Shown here one piece after another: positions 16,773 to 26,957 of a DNA stretch of 64,000 nucleotides (position 1 is its first letter; each line of letters opens with the position of its first letter). Source of the stretch: an uncultured Lentibacter sp. GTDB taxonomy: Bacteria; Pseudomonadota; Alphaproteobacteria; Rhodobacterales; Rhodobacteraceae. The notes beneath the pieces were generated by a model. That model did no database searches, was not told the DNA's origin, and worked only from the letters and a program-made list of their open reading frames with translations. The translations under genes and the position numbers were made by a program. The DNA lies in the NCBI GenBank assembly GCA_947497495.1, contig CANMGT010000002.1, positions 186,001 through 250,000 on the forward strand, read 5' to 3'.

Positions 16773-17459
16773 TTACTTGACCAGTTTGAGATAGCTCGGG
16801 CGCTTTGAGTTGACCTCGCCTTGTGGCCGCTCAAAGGGGCCGGTCGGCTCGGCAAAGCCGGGCTCTGGCAGAACAGGTTCAGTTTGTGGAACAGCGCGTG
16901 GCGCGCCCAAAGGCCTGTCTTCCTTCTGCATGAGTTTGCGCTTTTCTGCTCCGAGCAGCTCAAAGCGCCGCGGGGTCGTTCCGACGGCGCCAAGCGTTTC
17001 GAGACAGCCCATAATGCGGGTGATATCGCCAAGATCGCTGCGCAGAGGTAGAAGCAGCATTTTGGCCTCCATCGTAGGTTGCGCCCAGCTCTTTTCGCCG
17101 CGCAACGTGAGCTGCATGGTCGCGGGGCTTTCCAGAACGCTCTTGATGGCGCGCGAAAAGGCGTCGCGTGAGGCAGGGGTGAAAAACGTGCTGATCGGCA
17201 TGCCGCGCACTTCCATCCCCATCAGCTCGTTCAGATGTGTGCCGGCAATGCGCACGCGGGCATTGCCAGCGCCGATGGCTTCAAGAATAAATGCATTGTT
17301 TAACGCATCCTCAATGCCACGCGGATCAATCTGTGAACGGTTTGGCACCAGTTCAGAGCCGCGTAGGCCCTCCCAATAGGCCTCTACCTGACGACAGGCG
17401 CTAAATCTGTTAAGGCCGCGTTTCTTTGACAAATCAATCACATGTCCATCGATATTCAT
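16773..17459 (-). CDS. PAS-domain protein (PAS_5 family, PF07310-like)
   Basis: 228 residues. Residues about 15-160 resemble the alphaproteobacterial PAS_5 family: YWEGLRGSELVPNRSQIDPR, then NAFILEAIGAGNARVRIAGTHLNELMGMEVRG. The last 60 residues are Pro/Glu-rich and probably disordered. There is no output domain. PAS_5 proteins are often small soluble sensors or adaptors. It lies directly upstream of the glycosyltransferase gene. Ligand and partner are unknown. Confidence 0.8.
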   Translation of the reverse strand: MNIDGHVIDLSKKRGLNRFSACRQVEAYWEGLRGSELVPNRSQIDPRGIEDALNNAFILEAIGAGNARVRIAGTHLNELMGMEVRGMPISTFFTPASRDAFSRAIKSVLESPATMQLTLRGEKSWAQPTMEAKMLLLPLRSDLGDITRIMGCLETLGAVGTTPRRFELLGAEKRKLMQKEDRPLGAPRAVPQTEPVLPEPGFAEPTGPFERPQGEVNSKRPSYLKLVK

Positions 17460-17686
17460 CTAAACCATCCCGCACAAAGCTAACGAGTCCGCTGTCAAAA
17501 AGCATCCAGCACGATCAGGCCTGTTTATTAAGATTTATGAACAAATCCTTATCGCTTTATTAATATCGCACAGATTTCTTTAAATTTTAGCCGAAAACGC
17601 AAGCTTTGGTTAACGCTGCCAAGCGAGGGCTTGCAGGCAAGGGGGCATAAACGCTAACACCGTGGCAAATATCAAAGGAATGTTAC

Positions 17687-18574
17687 GTGATCGCTTCTAT
17701 GACTGGGTTTGCATCGGGTAAGGGCAGTTTTGGCCCGCACAGCTGGAGCTGGGAGCTGCGCTCTGTCAACGGCAAGGGGCAAGACCTGCGCATTCGCGTG
17801 CCCGACTGGATCACAGGGCTTGAAGCGCGCCTACGCAAGGATGTCGGCGCCGCCACAGCGCGCGGCAACATCACCGTCGGGCTGCGACTGACGCGCGAAG
17901 ACGCCGCCGCCTCGCTGAGCCTGAACGAAGCGCAGCTGGCCTCGGTTCTCAGCGCCATGCACCAGATCGAAGAGCAGGCCATGGCCGAAGGCCTTTCGCT
18001 CGCCCCCAGCACCGCCGCAGACATTGTCGGCCAACGCGGGGTGATGGACACGAGCATGACGGAAGATGACCCGGCACCACTGCTCAAAGCCCTGCAAGAG
18101 GACTTTGCACCAGTGCTCAAAGCCTACCTCGCCATGCGCAACAGTGAAGGCGCGGCGCTGGAAGCGGTGATCAGCGAGCAGCTCACCCTGATCGAAACAC
18201 TCACCGCCCAAGCCAAAGACGCTGCTCTGGCCCGTAAAGCCGAAAGTGAAGCCGCGTTTCGCGACAACGTGGCGCGCGTGCTTGAAAACGCCGATGTCGA
18301 CGAAGCCCGCATTGCTCAGGAGCTGGCCATGCTCGCCGTAAAAGCCGACATCACCGAAGAGCTAGACCGCCTGCACGCCCATGTCGCAGCAGCCCGCGAG
18401 CTTTTGGCCGCAGGTGGCCCAGTCGGGCGCAAACTCGACTTTCTCAGCCAGGAGTTCAACCGCGAGGCCAACACGCTTTGCTCGAAGTCCCAAAACAGCG
18501 CGCTCACCCGCATTGGCCTTGATCTCAAGGCCACCATCGACCAGATGCGCGAGCAAATCCAGAACGTGGAGTAA
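17687..18574 (+). CDS. yicC: YicC/YloC family endoribonuclease-like protein
   Basis: 295 residues from GTG 17687 (AAGGA at 8 bases). It starts [13 protein letters not shown], typical of YicC, and ends with [14 protein letters not shown], the C-terminal DUF1732 signature; [14 protein letters not shown] is also conserved. E. coli YicC acts as an RNase in sRNA turnover, and the B. subtilis relative cleaves RNA. It precedes gmk by 5 bases, a classic gene pair. Confidence 0.93.
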   Translation: MIASMTGFASGKGSFGPHSWSWELRSVNGKGQDLRIRVPDWITGLEARLRKDVGAATARGNITVGLRLTREDAAASLSLNEAQLASVLSAMHQIEEQAMAEGLSLAPSTAADIVGQRGVMDTSMTEDDPAPLLKALQEDFAPVLKAYLAMRNSEGAALEAVISEQLTLIETLTAQAKDAALARKAESEAAFRDNVARVLENADVDEARIAQELAMLAVKADITEELDRLHAHVAAARELLAAGGPVGRKLDFLSQEFNREANTLCSKSQNSALTRIGLDLKATIDQMREQIQNVE

Positions 18575-18579
18575 CGCCT

Positions 18580-19233
18580 ATGCCTGCCAAGACACCAGAC
18601 AGACGCGGCCTGCTGATCATCCTGAGCTCGCCTTCAGGGGCAGGCAAATCAACGCTCTCCAAACGGCTGATCGCTTGGGATCCAAGCATCAAGTTCTCGG
18701 TCTCCGCGACAACACGCGCGCCGCGCGACGGCGAAAAGAACGGCCGCGACTACCACTTTCTCACCGAGGAAGCCTTCAAGAAGACAGTCGCCAATGACGG
18801 CATGCTCGAGCACGCCCACGTCTTCGGCAACTTCTACGGCAGCCCGCGCGCCTCTGTCGAGAAGGCGATCAAACAGGGCAAAGACGTGCTGTTTGACATC
18901 GACTGGCAAGGCGCACAGCAAATCCGCAACTCGGCCCTCGGGGCGCACACGCTGAGTATCTTCATCCTGCCGCCCTCCATCAAGGAGCTCTACCGCAGGC
19001 TTGTTGGCCGTGGCCAGGACAGTGCCGAGGTCATAGAGAAGCGGATGCGTAAAAGCTGGGATGAAATCTCGCGGTGGGACGCCTATGACTACGTGCTGAT
19101 CAACGAAGACCTCGACGAAACCGAAGAGCGCCTCAAGACGATCATCACATCACGCCGCAACCGCCGCATCCAGCAGCCGCACCTTGTTGAGCATGTGCGC
19201 CGGCTGCAGGCCGAATTCGAGGATATGACATGA
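18580..19233 (+). CDS. gmk: Guanylate kinase
   Basis: 217 residues. P-loop [15 protein letters not shown] near residue 13; the GMP-binding segment [21 protein letters not shown] and the lid [11 protein letters not shown] match guanylate kinase. It converts GMP and ATP to GDP and ADP in the cytoplasm. It overlaps the following gene by 4 bases (ATGA). Confidence 0.96.
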   Translation: MPAKTPDRRGLLIILSSPSGAGKSTLSKRLIAWDPSIKFSVSATTRAPRDGEKNGRDYHFLTEEAFKKTVANDGMLEHAHVFGNFYGSPRASVEKAIKQGKDVLFDIDWQGAQQIRNSALGAHTLSIFILPPSIKELYRRLVGRGQDSAEVIEKRMRKSWDEISRWDAYDYVLINEDLDETEERLKTIITSRRNRRIQQPHLVEHVRRLQAEFEDMT

Positions 19234-19751
19234 CACTCTACGCTTTGGGCGACACCGCCCCGACATGCGCTGACGACACATGGGTCGCACCCGACGCCAA
19301 CGTGATCGGCAATGTTGTCCTTGAAGAGGGGGCCTCTGTCTGGTTTGGCAGCACGCTGCGCGGCGACAACGAGACAATCACCATCGGCGCAGGCAGCAAC
19401 GTGCAGGAAAACACCGTCATGCACACCGATGTCGGCTACCCGCTTACAATCGGTGTCAACTGTACGATAGGCCACAAAGTCATGCTGCATGGCTGCACGA
19501 TCGGCGACAACTCCCTCATCGGCATGGGCGCGATCGTTCTGAATGGCGCCAAGATCGGCAACAACTGCCTGATCGGGGCAGGGGCACTGATCACCGAGAA
19601 CAAGGTTATCCCCGATGGCTCGCTTGTCATGGGCAGCCCCGGCAAGGTTGTGAAAACGCTCGACGCAGCGGCACATGCGATGCTGACAGCCAGCGCGCAG
19701 CACTATCAAGACAACATGCGCCGCTTTCGCGACAGTTTACGCGTGCTCTAG
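19230..19751 (+). CDS. Gamma-class carbonic anhydrase family protein
   Basis: 173 residues forming a left-handed beta helix of hexapeptide repeats ([23 protein letters not shown]). Three His in the expected places ([13 protein letters not shown]) can bind the metal. Homologues include YrdA and Paal-like proteins, many without measured carbonic anhydrase activity. It is the third gene of the yicC-gmk run and overlaps the convergent next gene by 15 bases. Confidence 0.88.
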   Translation: MTLYALGDTAPTCADDTWVAPDANVIGNVVLEEGASVWFGSTLRGDNETITIGAGSNVQENTVMHTDVGYPLTIGVNCTIGHKVMLHGCTIGDNSLIGMGAIVLNGAKIGNNCLIGAGALITENKVIPDGSLVMGSPGKVVKTLDAAAHAMLTASAQHYQDNMRRFRDSLRVL

Positions 19752-20150
19752 GGCACTCCCAGAGGCGTCCTCTAAAGCTACTGTCTCGTAGTAGTCTCGC
19801 GCCGCGTCGCCAACCTTGGCTGTGAAGCTCAGATCAAACCGAAGGCCCGGGAACATCGCCTTTATCTCGCGGCACACCATGGCCTTGTTTGGCAACGGGT
19901 CGGACACGGCAATTAGCTGGCCACTGTAACGCGCTGCGCTCAAAACGCGCGCCACGTCGCAGATGTCGTAGTCAGAGCAGAACAGCCACGCCATAACAGC
20001 ATCCGGTTTCAAAACCGTCAGCATGGACGGGGTGAGCTGCTGCATCGTCGCCTTGTGATAGCTGTTGCGAGCGCTGCTCCGTGGCCCGCTTTCCGACGCA
20101 CAACCAAGGCTTAACACCAAGGCTTTCATAGGTTGTGATATGAAGCTCAT
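19737..20150 (-). CDS. Hypothetical protein, possibly a degenerate receiver-like fold
   Basis: 137 residues. The segment [21 protein letters not shown] followed by [14 protein letters not shown] has the alternating beta/alpha rhythm of receiver domains, but no clear phosphoacceptor set is present. This is a weak fold impression only. The start is at ATG 20150 with a G run upstream; an internal ATG at 20126 lacks a ribosome binding site. It diverges from phoR and overlaps the carbonic anhydrase gene end. Confidence 0.6.
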   Translation of the reverse strand: MSFISQPMKALVLSLGCASESGPRSSARNSYHKATMQQLTPSMLTVLKPDAVMAWLFCSDYDICDVARVLSAARYSGQLIAVSDPLPNKAMVCREIKAMFPGLRFDLSFTAKVGDAARDYYETVALEDASGSALEHA

Positions 20151-20269
20151 TTTTGAATTCCCCCCAAAAGAATATGAACATGAACAATGAGACTGATTGA
20201 AAAAGACAACGAGTTATAAGTCCAGCTTACCGCCGTGGTAGGGCAGATCAATTGCTGATATTGTGGAAT

Positions 20270-20317
20270 TGTCATTGTCACAGGATCAGGTAAAATGCCG
20301 ATCTTTGAGCAATGACA
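20270..20317. promoter_or_regulatory. Inverted repeat upstream of phoR
   Basis: TGTCATTG at 20270-20277 and CAATGACA at 20310-20317 are perfect inverted repeats whose centres are 40 bases apart, close to four helical turns. They lie 32 bases before the phoR start. They contain the TGTCA core of Pho half sites but not the 11-base spacing. A possible looping operator; not proven. Confidence 0.35.
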
Positions 20318-20348
20318 GTTTAGACCTCCAAAACAACAAGGCCGTCAC

Positions 20349-21401
20349 ATGCTTCTGGACTCCGTCAAATCTGTTCTAGAGGCCCTGCGTGTTCCGGCGG
20401 TGCTGATTGACGCCAACGAACGCATCGTTATGGCCAATAAAAGCGCGGCAAACCTGCTAGATGCCGAACTTGTCGGCAGACACTATGTTTCGGCCTTGCG
20501 TCAGCCAGAGCTTGTGGCCGCCATCAGCGCATCACTGGCTGACGGCGGTGCGCGCCAGACGCGCTATATTGTCTCACATGCCGAGGGTGATTCTGTTTAT
20601 GTCGCGCAATCGGCGGTGCTTGCGGGCAGCACATCGCCTCTGGTTCTGGTGAGCTTTGAAGATGTCTCCCACCTTGAACAGGCCGGACAGCAGCGCCGCG
20701 ACTTTATTGCCAACGTGAGCCACGAGCTGCGCACGCCCCTGACGGCCTTGATGGGCTTTATAGAGACCCTGCAAGGGCCCGCCAAAGATGACAAGGCCGC
20801 CCAAGAGCGCTTCTTGGCGATCATGTCCGAGGAGGCCGCGCGCATGGAGCGTTTGGTCGCTGATCTGCTCTCGCTCAGCCGTGTTGAGCGCCAAGAGCGC
20901 CAGAGGCCCAGCGAGGCGGTCGACATGAGTGCTCTGGTGCGCGCAGCGGTTACAGCCTTTGAAAGCACTGCTGCGCGCGCAGGGGCCACCCTCACGCTGA
21001 CAGCCCCCATGGCGCCGCTTTATGTCACAGGCGACGCCGACCAGCTCCGTCAGGTGCTTTCCAACCTGCTGGAGAACGCTGTGAAATACGGCGGCTCGGC
21101 TGCAAAAGTTGACGTCAGCCTCACAGAAGATGCCCATATAAACGCCCTGCGCGGCGCTGGTCTGCGTCTTTCGGTGAGTGACACAGGGCAAGGCATTGAC
21201 CCGCTGCACATCCCCCGCCTCACCGAGCGCTTTTACCGCGTCGACAATCACCGCTCGCGCGCAGTGGGCGGCACAGGCCTTGGCCTTGCCATCGTCAAAC
21301 ACATCGTCTCGCGCCATCGCGGCAGGCTGCGCGTCACGTCTGAATTCGGGAAAGGCAGCACGTTCGAGGTGCTTTTGCCGAAAAAAACCACACTGTCATA
21401 A
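20349..21401 (+). CDS. phoR: Phosphate regulon sensor histidine kinase PhoR
   Basis: 350 residues. A PAS domain covers about 8-105 and a HisKA domain has the phosphorylatable His125 in NVSHELRTPLT. The HATPase domain shows N (LLENAVKYGG), G1 (DTGQGID) and G2 (GGTGLGLAIVKH) boxes. It phosphorylates PhoB when phosphate is scarce. It has no hydrophobic segment at the N terminus, unlike E. coli PhoR, so it is probably soluble and attached through partners such as PhoU or Pst. It opens the pst-pho locus; the Pho box before pstS overlaps its stop codon. Confidence 0.92.
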   Translation: MLLDSVKSVLEALRVPAVLIDANERIVMANKSAANLLDAELVGRHYVSALRQPELVAAISASLADGGARQTRYIVSHAEGDSVYVAQSAVLAGSTSPLVLVSFEDVSHLEQAGQQRRDFIANVSHELRTPLTALMGFIETLQGPAKDDKAAQERFLAIMSEEAARMERLVADLLSLSRVERQERQRPSEAVDMSALVRAAVTAFESTAARAGATLTLTAPMAPLYVTGDADQLRQVLSNLLENAVKYGGSAAKVDVSLTEDAHINALRGAGLRLSVSDTGQGIDPLHIPRLTERFYRVDNHRSRAVGGTGLGLAIVKHIVSRHRGRLRVTSEFGKGSTFEVLLPKKTTLS

Positions 21402-21421
21402 AGCTGTTACATGGGTGTCAC
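21393..21421 (+). promoter_or_regulatory. Pho box upstream of pstS
   Basis: Three direct 7-base repeats at exact 11-base spacing: CTGTCAT (21393), CTGTTAC (21404), GTGTCAC (21415). The first two with their spacer match the E. coli PhoB consensus almost completely. The site ends about 80 bases before the pstS start and overlaps the end of phoR. Confidence 0.9.
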
Positions 21422-21502
21422 AAAAGCATAGCCAAGCGCGCTTAACAGGGGCGGCGAGGGCCTTCGCTGTGAAGGCTTGCAAACGCATTCAGGAGCTATG
21501 CA

Positions 21503-22546
21503 ATGTCATTTATGAAAGCAACCGTTTCAGCCGCCGCTCTGGCCGCTGTATCTGCCACAACCGCAGCCGCGCGCGACAACGTGCAAGTCGCCGGTTCATC
21601 AACGGTTCTGCCTTACGCATCCATCGTCGCCGAAGCCTTTGGCGAGAACACCGACTTCCCGACACCTGTTGTTGAATCAGGCGGCTCGTCAGCGGGCCTT
21701 AAGCGCTTTTGCGAAGGCGTCGGTGAAAACACAATCGACATCGCGAACGCCTCACGCAAGATCAAGGATAAAGAAGTCAAAGCCTGCGCCGAAGCGGGTG
21801 TGACGGACATCATCGAAGTGCGCATCGGATATGACGGCATCGTTTTCGCCAGCCAGAAAGACGGCCCGGCCTATTCCGGCTTCGAGCCCGCCGACATCTT
21901 CAACGCGCTTGGCGCGAAAGTCATGGTTGACGGCAAGCTCGCCGACAACCCGCACCAGACGTGGAGCGACTTCAACGCCGCCCTGCCAGCTGAAGAAATC
22001 GCGGGCTATATTCCGGGTACAAAGCACGGCACGCGCGAAGTTTTCGAAGTTAAGGTTCTTCTCGAAGGTTGCAAAGCCACGGGCGCGTTTGACGCCTATA
22101 TGGCCGAAAACGGTGGCGACAAGAAAGCCGCGTCAAAGGCCTGCTACGGCGTGCGCGCTGACGGCAAATCTGTCGACATCGACGGGGACTACACCGAAAC
22201 ATTGGCCCGTATCGCCTCAAACCCTGCCGGTGTCGGCGTCTTCGGGCTGTCGTTTTATGAAAACAACACTGACAAACTGAAAGTTAGCACGGTTGCTGGC
22301 GTTGTTCCCAACACCGAGACGATCTCGACAGGCGAATACCCCGTTTCGCGCCCGCTCTACTTCTACGTGAAGAAGGCGCACATCGACGTGATCCCGGGCC
22401 TCAAGGAATACGCCCAGTTTTTCGTCGCTGACGAGCTGGCAGGCCCCGACGGGCCGCTCGCGGAATACGGCCTCGTGGCGGACCCCGAGCTTGCCAAGAC
22501 ACAAGCCATGGTCGCTGACGAAGCAACACTGAACTCGGGCATGTAA
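21503..22546 (+). CDS. pstS: Phosphate ABC transporter substrate-binding protein PstS
   Basis: 347 residues with a signal peptide (ending near TTAAA, residue 21). The mature start NVQVAGSSTVLPYASIVAE and ESGGSSAGLKRFCEG carry the Ser/Thr residues that hold phosphate in PstS. It has the extended length seen in alphaproteobacterial PstS. It binds phosphate in the periplasm and delivers it to PstCA. First gene behind the Pho box. Confidence 0.95.
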   Translation: MSFMKATVSAAALAAVSATTAAARDNVQVAGSSTVLPYASIVAEAFGENTDFPTPVVESGGSSAGLKRFCEGVGENTIDIANASRKIKDKEVKACAEAGVTDIIEVRIGYDGIVFASQKDGPAYSGFEPADIFNALGAKVMVDGKLADNPHQTWSDFNAALPAEEIAGYIPGTKHGTREVFEVKVLLEGCKATGAFDAYMAENGGDKKAASKACYGVRADGKSVDIDGDYTETLARIASNPAGVGVFGLSFYENNTDKLKVSTVAGVVPNTETISTGEYPVSRPLYFYVKKAHIDVIPGLKEYAQFFVADELAGPDGPLAEYGLVADPELAKTQAMVADEATLNSGM

Positions 22547-22618
22547 GCCAAACAGGTAAGCCAAACGGTTGTGGCCCTCACACGCAGGGCCGCAACCAAC
22601 TTTTTCGCTGGGGGCGAT

Positions 22619-24088
22619 ATGTCTGCATCTATCTTACTTCTTTGCCTTGCCGCACTGGCCACTCTGGGCTTTTTTCTAGGCCGCAGCCGTGCCTTGGCCG
22701 CAGCCGAGGGCAAGGCAAGCGACTTGCACTCGCGCCCGCACTACTACGGGGTCAACGCCGCGCTCATGGTGCTCTTGCCAGCGCTGGCCTTGCTTGCGCT
22801 CTGGTCGGTCATCGCCCCGCTGACAATCAAAGCCCAGATCGCCCAGTCTGTTCCCCAAGAGCTTGTCGCTGAAGGCGCCTCGCTTGATTTGGTGATGACG
22901 GATGTGCGCAACCTCGCCGACGGCCTCAACACCGCCGTCAAGCAGGGCGTCATATCCGAGGCGAAGTCCCACAGCCTCACCACCGACACAACAGACATCC
23001 GCGCGCTGCTTGGCGGCGTGGGTGTGGCGCTTGGCTCTGACGTGACGCCCGAAGTGCTCGGCCTCGCCAAACACTACCGCGCCACAACACGCGCCTCGGG
23101 CCTCTGGAAAACGGGCTTGGTGCTCGCCGCTGGCCTCGCTGGCCTCATGCTCGCTTACCTGCGCACCACCAAAGAGTTCCGCGCCCGCAACTCTGTCGAA
23201 AAGACAGTCCGCGCGGTGCTGGTGTTTGCGGCGGGGATTGCCATCCTCACAACCATCGGCATTTTCCTCGCGCTGATCTTCAATACCGTCGAATTCTTCC
23301 GCCTCTATAACTGGCAAGACTACCTGTTCGGAACCACATGGCAGCCCCATTCCGGCGGCGGCGCGAGCCAGCCACTGGGCCTTGTTCCGCTGCTCTGGGG
23401 CACGCTCTATATCTCGCTCATAGCACTGGTTGTCGCCGTGCCGATCGGACTATTCGCCGCGATCTACCTTGCCGAATACGCCAGCGCGAGGGTGCGCAGC
23501 ACCGTAAAGCCGCTGCTGGAAGTGCTCGCGGGCATTCCCTCGATCGTCTACGGGCTGTTTGCGCTGCTCACTGTCGGGCCGATGCTGATGTCGGTCTTTG
23601 GCAACGAAGGCCTCGGCTGGATGCAGGGCGCTTCCTCGGTGATGACAGCGGGGCTGGTGATGGGAATCATGCTCATTCCCTTCGTTTCCTCACTGTCTGA
23701 TGACATCATCACAGCGGTGCCACAGGCGCTGCGCGACGGTTCGCTTGGCCTTGGCGCGACACCCTCGGAAACCATCCGCCAAGTCGTGCTGCCCGCCGCT
23801 TTGCCCGGCATTGTTGGCGCGGTTATCCTTGCCGCCTCGCGCGCCATCGGCGAGACGATGCTGGTTGTTTTCGGGGCAGGGGCCGCGGGCAAGCTTTCGC
23901 TCAACCCGTTTGAAGCCATGACAACAGTCACCGCGAAAATCGTAAGCCAGCTAACAGGCGACGCCGACTTTACCGCGCCCGAAGTGCTTGTGGCCTACGC
24001 GCTCGGCACAACGCTCTTCGTGGTAACACTCTGCCTGAATGTGCTCGCCCAGATCATCGTCTCCAAATATCGGGAGCAATACACATGA
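22619..24088 (+). CDS. pstC: Phosphate ABC transporter permease PstC
   Basis: 489 residues from ATG 22619, preceded by GGGGGCG; an upstream GTG at 22571 is open but unlikely. It is much longer than the 319-residue E. coli PstC, because of an N-terminal region with two hydrophobic segments and a soluble stretch (residues about 60-185). The permease core carries the motif LGATPSETIRQVVLPAALPGI that docks on PstB. Inner membrane. Confidence 0.93.
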   Translation: MSASILLLCLAALATLGFFLGRSRALAAAEGKASDLHSRPHYYGVNAALMVLLPALALLALWSVIAPLTIKAQIAQSVPQELVAEGASLDLVMTDVRNLADGLNTAVKQGVISEAKSHSLTTDTTDIRALLGGVGVALGSDVTPEVLGLAKHYRATTRASGLWKTGLVLAAGLAGLMLAYLRTTKEFRARNSVEKTVRAVLVFAAGIAILTTIGIFLALIFNTVEFFRLYNWQDYLFGTTWQPHSGGGASQPLGLVPLLWGTLYISLIALVVAVPIGLFAAIYLAEYASARVRSTVKPLLEVLAGIPSIVYGLFALLTVGPMLMSVFGNEGLGWMQGASSVMTAGLVMGIMLIPFVSSLSDDIITAVPQALRDGSLGLGATPSETIRQVVLPAALPGIVGAVILAASRAIGETMLVVFGAGAAGKLSLNPFEAMTTVTAKIVSQLTGDADFTAPEVLVAYALGTTLFVVTLCLNVLAQIIVSKYREQYT

Positions 24089-25407
24089 CAAACGCCGCAT
24101 CTTCGCTCTACACCGAGAGCGCCCGCACAAAGAAGCGCAACAGCGCCGAGCGCCGCTTCAAGGCCTATGGCCTTGCTGCCATCGGGGCAGGCCTGTTCTT
24201 TCTGGTCGTGCTGTTGTGGCAGATCATCGGCAATGGCGCGGGGGCTTTCCTGCAAACCCGCCTGAGCCTTCCTATAGCGCTTGACACCGCCGCCATCGAG
24301 AAAGCCGAAGGCTCGATGATGAAGACATCAGGCTATAACAAGCTGATCGTGGCGGGGCTTGAGGGCGCGATGGAAGCCCAAGGCATAAAAGCTGTGCTCG
24401 ACAAGAAAGCCGCCAAAGCGCTGCTCTCGTCTGGGGCGCCAAACACGCTGCGCCAGTTTGTGCTAAAAAACCCTGACAAGCTTGGTCAAACCGTCACGCT
24501 CAGCCTTGCAGGCTCCTCACGGCTTGACGGCTACCTCAAAGGTCGCGTCACCCGCGACAGCATCGCCGACGACAAGGCGATCCGCCCGGAACACCTTGAT
24601 CTGGCCGACGCCTTGCAAGGCGCAGGCCTGCTCCGCAAGAGCTTCAACTGGGGCTTCATTACCGGCAATGACGCCTCTGACTTGCGCCCTGAACAGTCGG
24701 GCATGGGCCAGTCTGTGCTTGGCTCGCTGGCGATGATGCTGGTGGTGCTGGCCGTCTGCCTGCCTGTCTCGGTGGCCGCCTCGATCTACCTTGAGGAGTT
24801 CGCCCCAAAAAACCGCCTGACCGCCTTTATCGAGGTGAATATCTCCAACCTCGCGGCTGTGCCTTCCATCGTCTACGGCATCTTGGCGCTGGCCGCTTTC
24901 ATCCAGTTTGGCGGCGGCACGATGGGCATCGAGGCCTTCCGCGCCTCGGCGCCTCTGGTGGGCGGTTTGGCCCTGTCGCTGATGACACTGCCCACCATCA
25001 TCATCGCCACCCGCGCAGCGCTCAAGGCCGTGCCGCAAAGCATCCGCGACGCAGCGCTCGGAGTAGGGGCCTCGCAAATGCAGGCAGTGTTTCACCACGT
25101 TCTGCCCCTTGCCATGCCCGGCATCATGACCGGGACGATCATTGGCCTCGCTGCCGCCTTGGGCGAAACCGCACCGCTCTTGCTGATCGGCATGGTGGCC
25201 TTCGTGCAGACCGACATCGCCAGCGCCAGCAGCTTTTTCACGGACCCGAATGTTGGCATGCCCGCGCAGATCTATATCTGGGCGACGCGCGCGGATGGGG
25301 CCTGGTATGAGCGCGCATGGGGCGGCATCATCCTGCTTTTGATCTTCCTTGCGCTGATGAATGCTGTCGCCATTTTCCTGCGCCGCAAATTCGAACGCCG
25401 CTGGTAG
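24085..25407 (+). CDS. pstA: Phosphate ABC transporter permease PstA
   Basis: 440 residues, overlapping pstC by 4 bases. Like PstC it is extended: residues about 60-200 form an extra soluble (DUF3333-like) region between the first hydrophobic segment and the core. The coupling motif is [20 protein letters not shown]. It forms the inner-membrane channel with PstC. Confidence 0.93.
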   Translation: MTNAASSLYTESARTKKRNSAERRFKAYGLAAIGAGLFFLVVLLWQIIGNGAGAFLQTRLSLPIALDTAAIEKAEGSMMKTSGYNKLIVAGLEGAMEAQGIKAVLDKKAAKALLSSGAPNTLRQFVLKNPDKLGQTVTLSLAGSSRLDGYLKGRVTRDSIADDKAIRPEHLDLADALQGAGLLRKSFNWGFITGNDASDLRPEQSGMGQSVLGSLAMMLVVLAVCLPVSVAASIYLEEFAPKNRLTAFIEVNISNLAAVPSIVYGILALAAFIQFGGGTMGIEAFRASAPLVGGLALSLMTLPTIIIATRAALKAVPQSIRDAALGVGASQMQAVFHHVLPLAMPGIMTGTIIGLAAALGETAPLLLIGMVAFVQTDIASASSFFTDPNVGMPAQIYIWATRADGAWYERAWGGIILLLIFLALMNAVAIFLRRKFERRW

Positions 25408-25417
25408 GGAGCAAACC

Positions 25418-26227
25418 ATGTTAGACGCCACACACCCAAACGGCCCTCAAACGGAGACACCCGTGAGCACACAGAGCAAACTCTCAGCGAAAGACGTCAA
25501 CGTCCACTATGGCGACACCCACGCCATCAAAGACGTTAATGTCGAGATCGACGACAAGACTGTCACCGCCTTCATCGGCCCGTCAGGCTGCGGCAAGTCA
25601 ACCTTCCTGCGCTGCCTCAACCGGATGAACGACACCATCGACATCTGCCGCGTTACCGGCCTGATCACGCTGGACGGCGAAGACATTTACAACCCCAAGG
25701 TTGACCCTGTGCAGCTGCGCGCCAAAGTCGGCATGGTCTTTCAAAAGCCCAACCCCTTTCCCAAGTCGATCTTTGACAACGTCGCTTACGGCCCGCGCAT
25801 TCACGGCATGGCGGCCGACAAGGCCGCGCTTGAGCAGATCGTTGAAACAGCACTCAAACGCGCCGCGCTTTGGGGCGAGGTGAAAGACCGTCTGCACGCG
25901 CCCGGCACGGGGCTGTCAGGCGGCCAGCAACAACGCCTTTGCATCGCCCGCGCCGTGGCCACCGAGCCCGAAGTTCTGCTGATGGATGAGCCTTGCTCGG
26001 CGCTTGACCCGATCGCAACCGCACAAGTCGAAGAGCTGATCGACGAGCTGCGCCAGAACTTCTCTGTCGTGATCGTCACCCACTCGATGCAGCAAGCTGC
26101 ACGCGTCAGTCAGAAAACCGCGTTCTTTCACCTCGGAAACCTTGTAGAGTTTGGCGAAACCAGCCAGATTTTCACCAACCCGCATGATGCGCGCACTGAA
26201 AGCTACATCACTGGCCGGATCGGCTAA
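25418..26227 (+). CDS. pstB: Phosphate ABC transporter ATP-binding protein PstB
   Basis: 269 residues from ATG 25418 (GGGAG at 7 bases); the longer open frame from 25361 overlaps pstA and is not supported. Walker [10 protein letters not shown], signature [15 protein letters not shown], Walker [14 protein letters not shown]. It powers phosphate import and, with PhoU, signals phosphate status to PhoR. Confidence 0.96.
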   Translation: MLDATHPNGPQTETPVSTQSKLSAKDVNVHYGDTHAIKDVNVEIDDKTVTAFIGPSGCGKSTFLRCLNRMNDTIDICRVTGLITLDGEDIYNPKVDPVQLRAKVGMVFQKPNPFPKSIFDNVAYGPRIHGMAADKAALEQIVETALKRAALWGEVKDRLHAPGTGLSGGQQQRLCIARAVATEPEVLLMDEPCSALDPIATAQVEELIDELRQNFSVVIVTHSMQQAARVSQKTAFFHLGNLVEFGETSQIFTNPHDARTESYITGRIG

Positions 26228-26237
26228 GGAGCACCCC

Positions 26238-26954
26238 ATGAACGATCATCACATCGCCTCCGCGTTTGACCGCGACCTCGAAGACATTCAGGCCCAGATC
26301 ATGAAAATGGGCGGCCTCGTTGAGCGCGCCATCCTTGACGCCGCCGACTGCCTCGTGGCGCGCGACGAGGAGAAAGCCGAAGAAATCCGCCGCCAGGACA
26401 AGGCCATCGACGCGCTTGAAGAACTCATCAACGCCGAGAGCGCCACGCTTATCGCCCTGCGCGCGCCCACAGCGATCGACTTGCGCCTTATTCTGTCGGT
26501 TCTCAAAATCGCCGGTAATCTCGAGCGCATCGGCGACTACGCGAAAAACATGGCCAAGCGCACCTCTGTGCTTGTGCAGCTGCAAACCATCGACGAGGCC
26601 AATATCTCGCTCAAACGCATGGCGCGCGACGTCGCCCTGATGCTCAAAGACGCGCTTGACGCCTACATCCGCCGCGACGCCGCGCTCGCCCTTGATGTGA
26701 TCGAGCGTGACCGCGAGATCGACCAACTCTACAATGCGCTGTTCCGCGAGTTTCTCACCTTCATGATGGAAGACCCACGCAACATCACCGCCTGCATGCA
26801 CCTGCATTTCATCGCCAAAAACACCGAGCGCATGGGCGATCACGTCACAGCCATCGCCGAGCAAACCGTCTACCTCGTGACAGGCGAAAAGCCCGACGAG
26901 GCCCGCGACAAGCAAGACCTCACCTCAACAGACCCGCGCGTCAGCGGGGTCTAG
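26238..26954 (+). CDS. phoU: Phosphate signalling protein PhoU
   Basis: 238 residues from ATG 26238 (AAGGAG upstream). Two three-helix PhoU repeats are visible; the metal-binding E/DxxxD-type motifs are in NLERIGDYAKNMAKR and NTERMGDHVTAIAEQ. PhoU restrains PhoR when phosphate is plentiful and limits Pst transport. It lies between pstB and phoB, 3 bases before phoB. Confidence 0.95.
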   Translation: MNDHHIASAFDRDLEDIQAQIMKMGGLVERAILDAADCLVARDEEKAEEIRRQDKAIDALEELINAESATLIALRAPTAIDLRLILSVLKIAGNLERIGDYAKNMAKRTSVLVQLQTIDEANISLKRMARDVALMLKDALDAYIRRDAALALDVIERDREIDQLYNALFREFLTFMMEDPRNITACMHLHFIAKNTERMGDHVTAIAEQTVYLVTGEKPDEARDKQDLTSTDPRVSGV

Positions 26955-26957
26955 GCC

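Noticed and set aside
22571..22618. Upstream GTG start of pstC
   Set aside because: The ATG at 22619 has a strong G-rich ribosome binding site and gives a normal membrane start.
24517..25431. 304-codon minus-strand open frame over pstA
   Set aside because: Antisense to PstA, with Gln/His/Gly-rich content and no ribosome binding site evidence.
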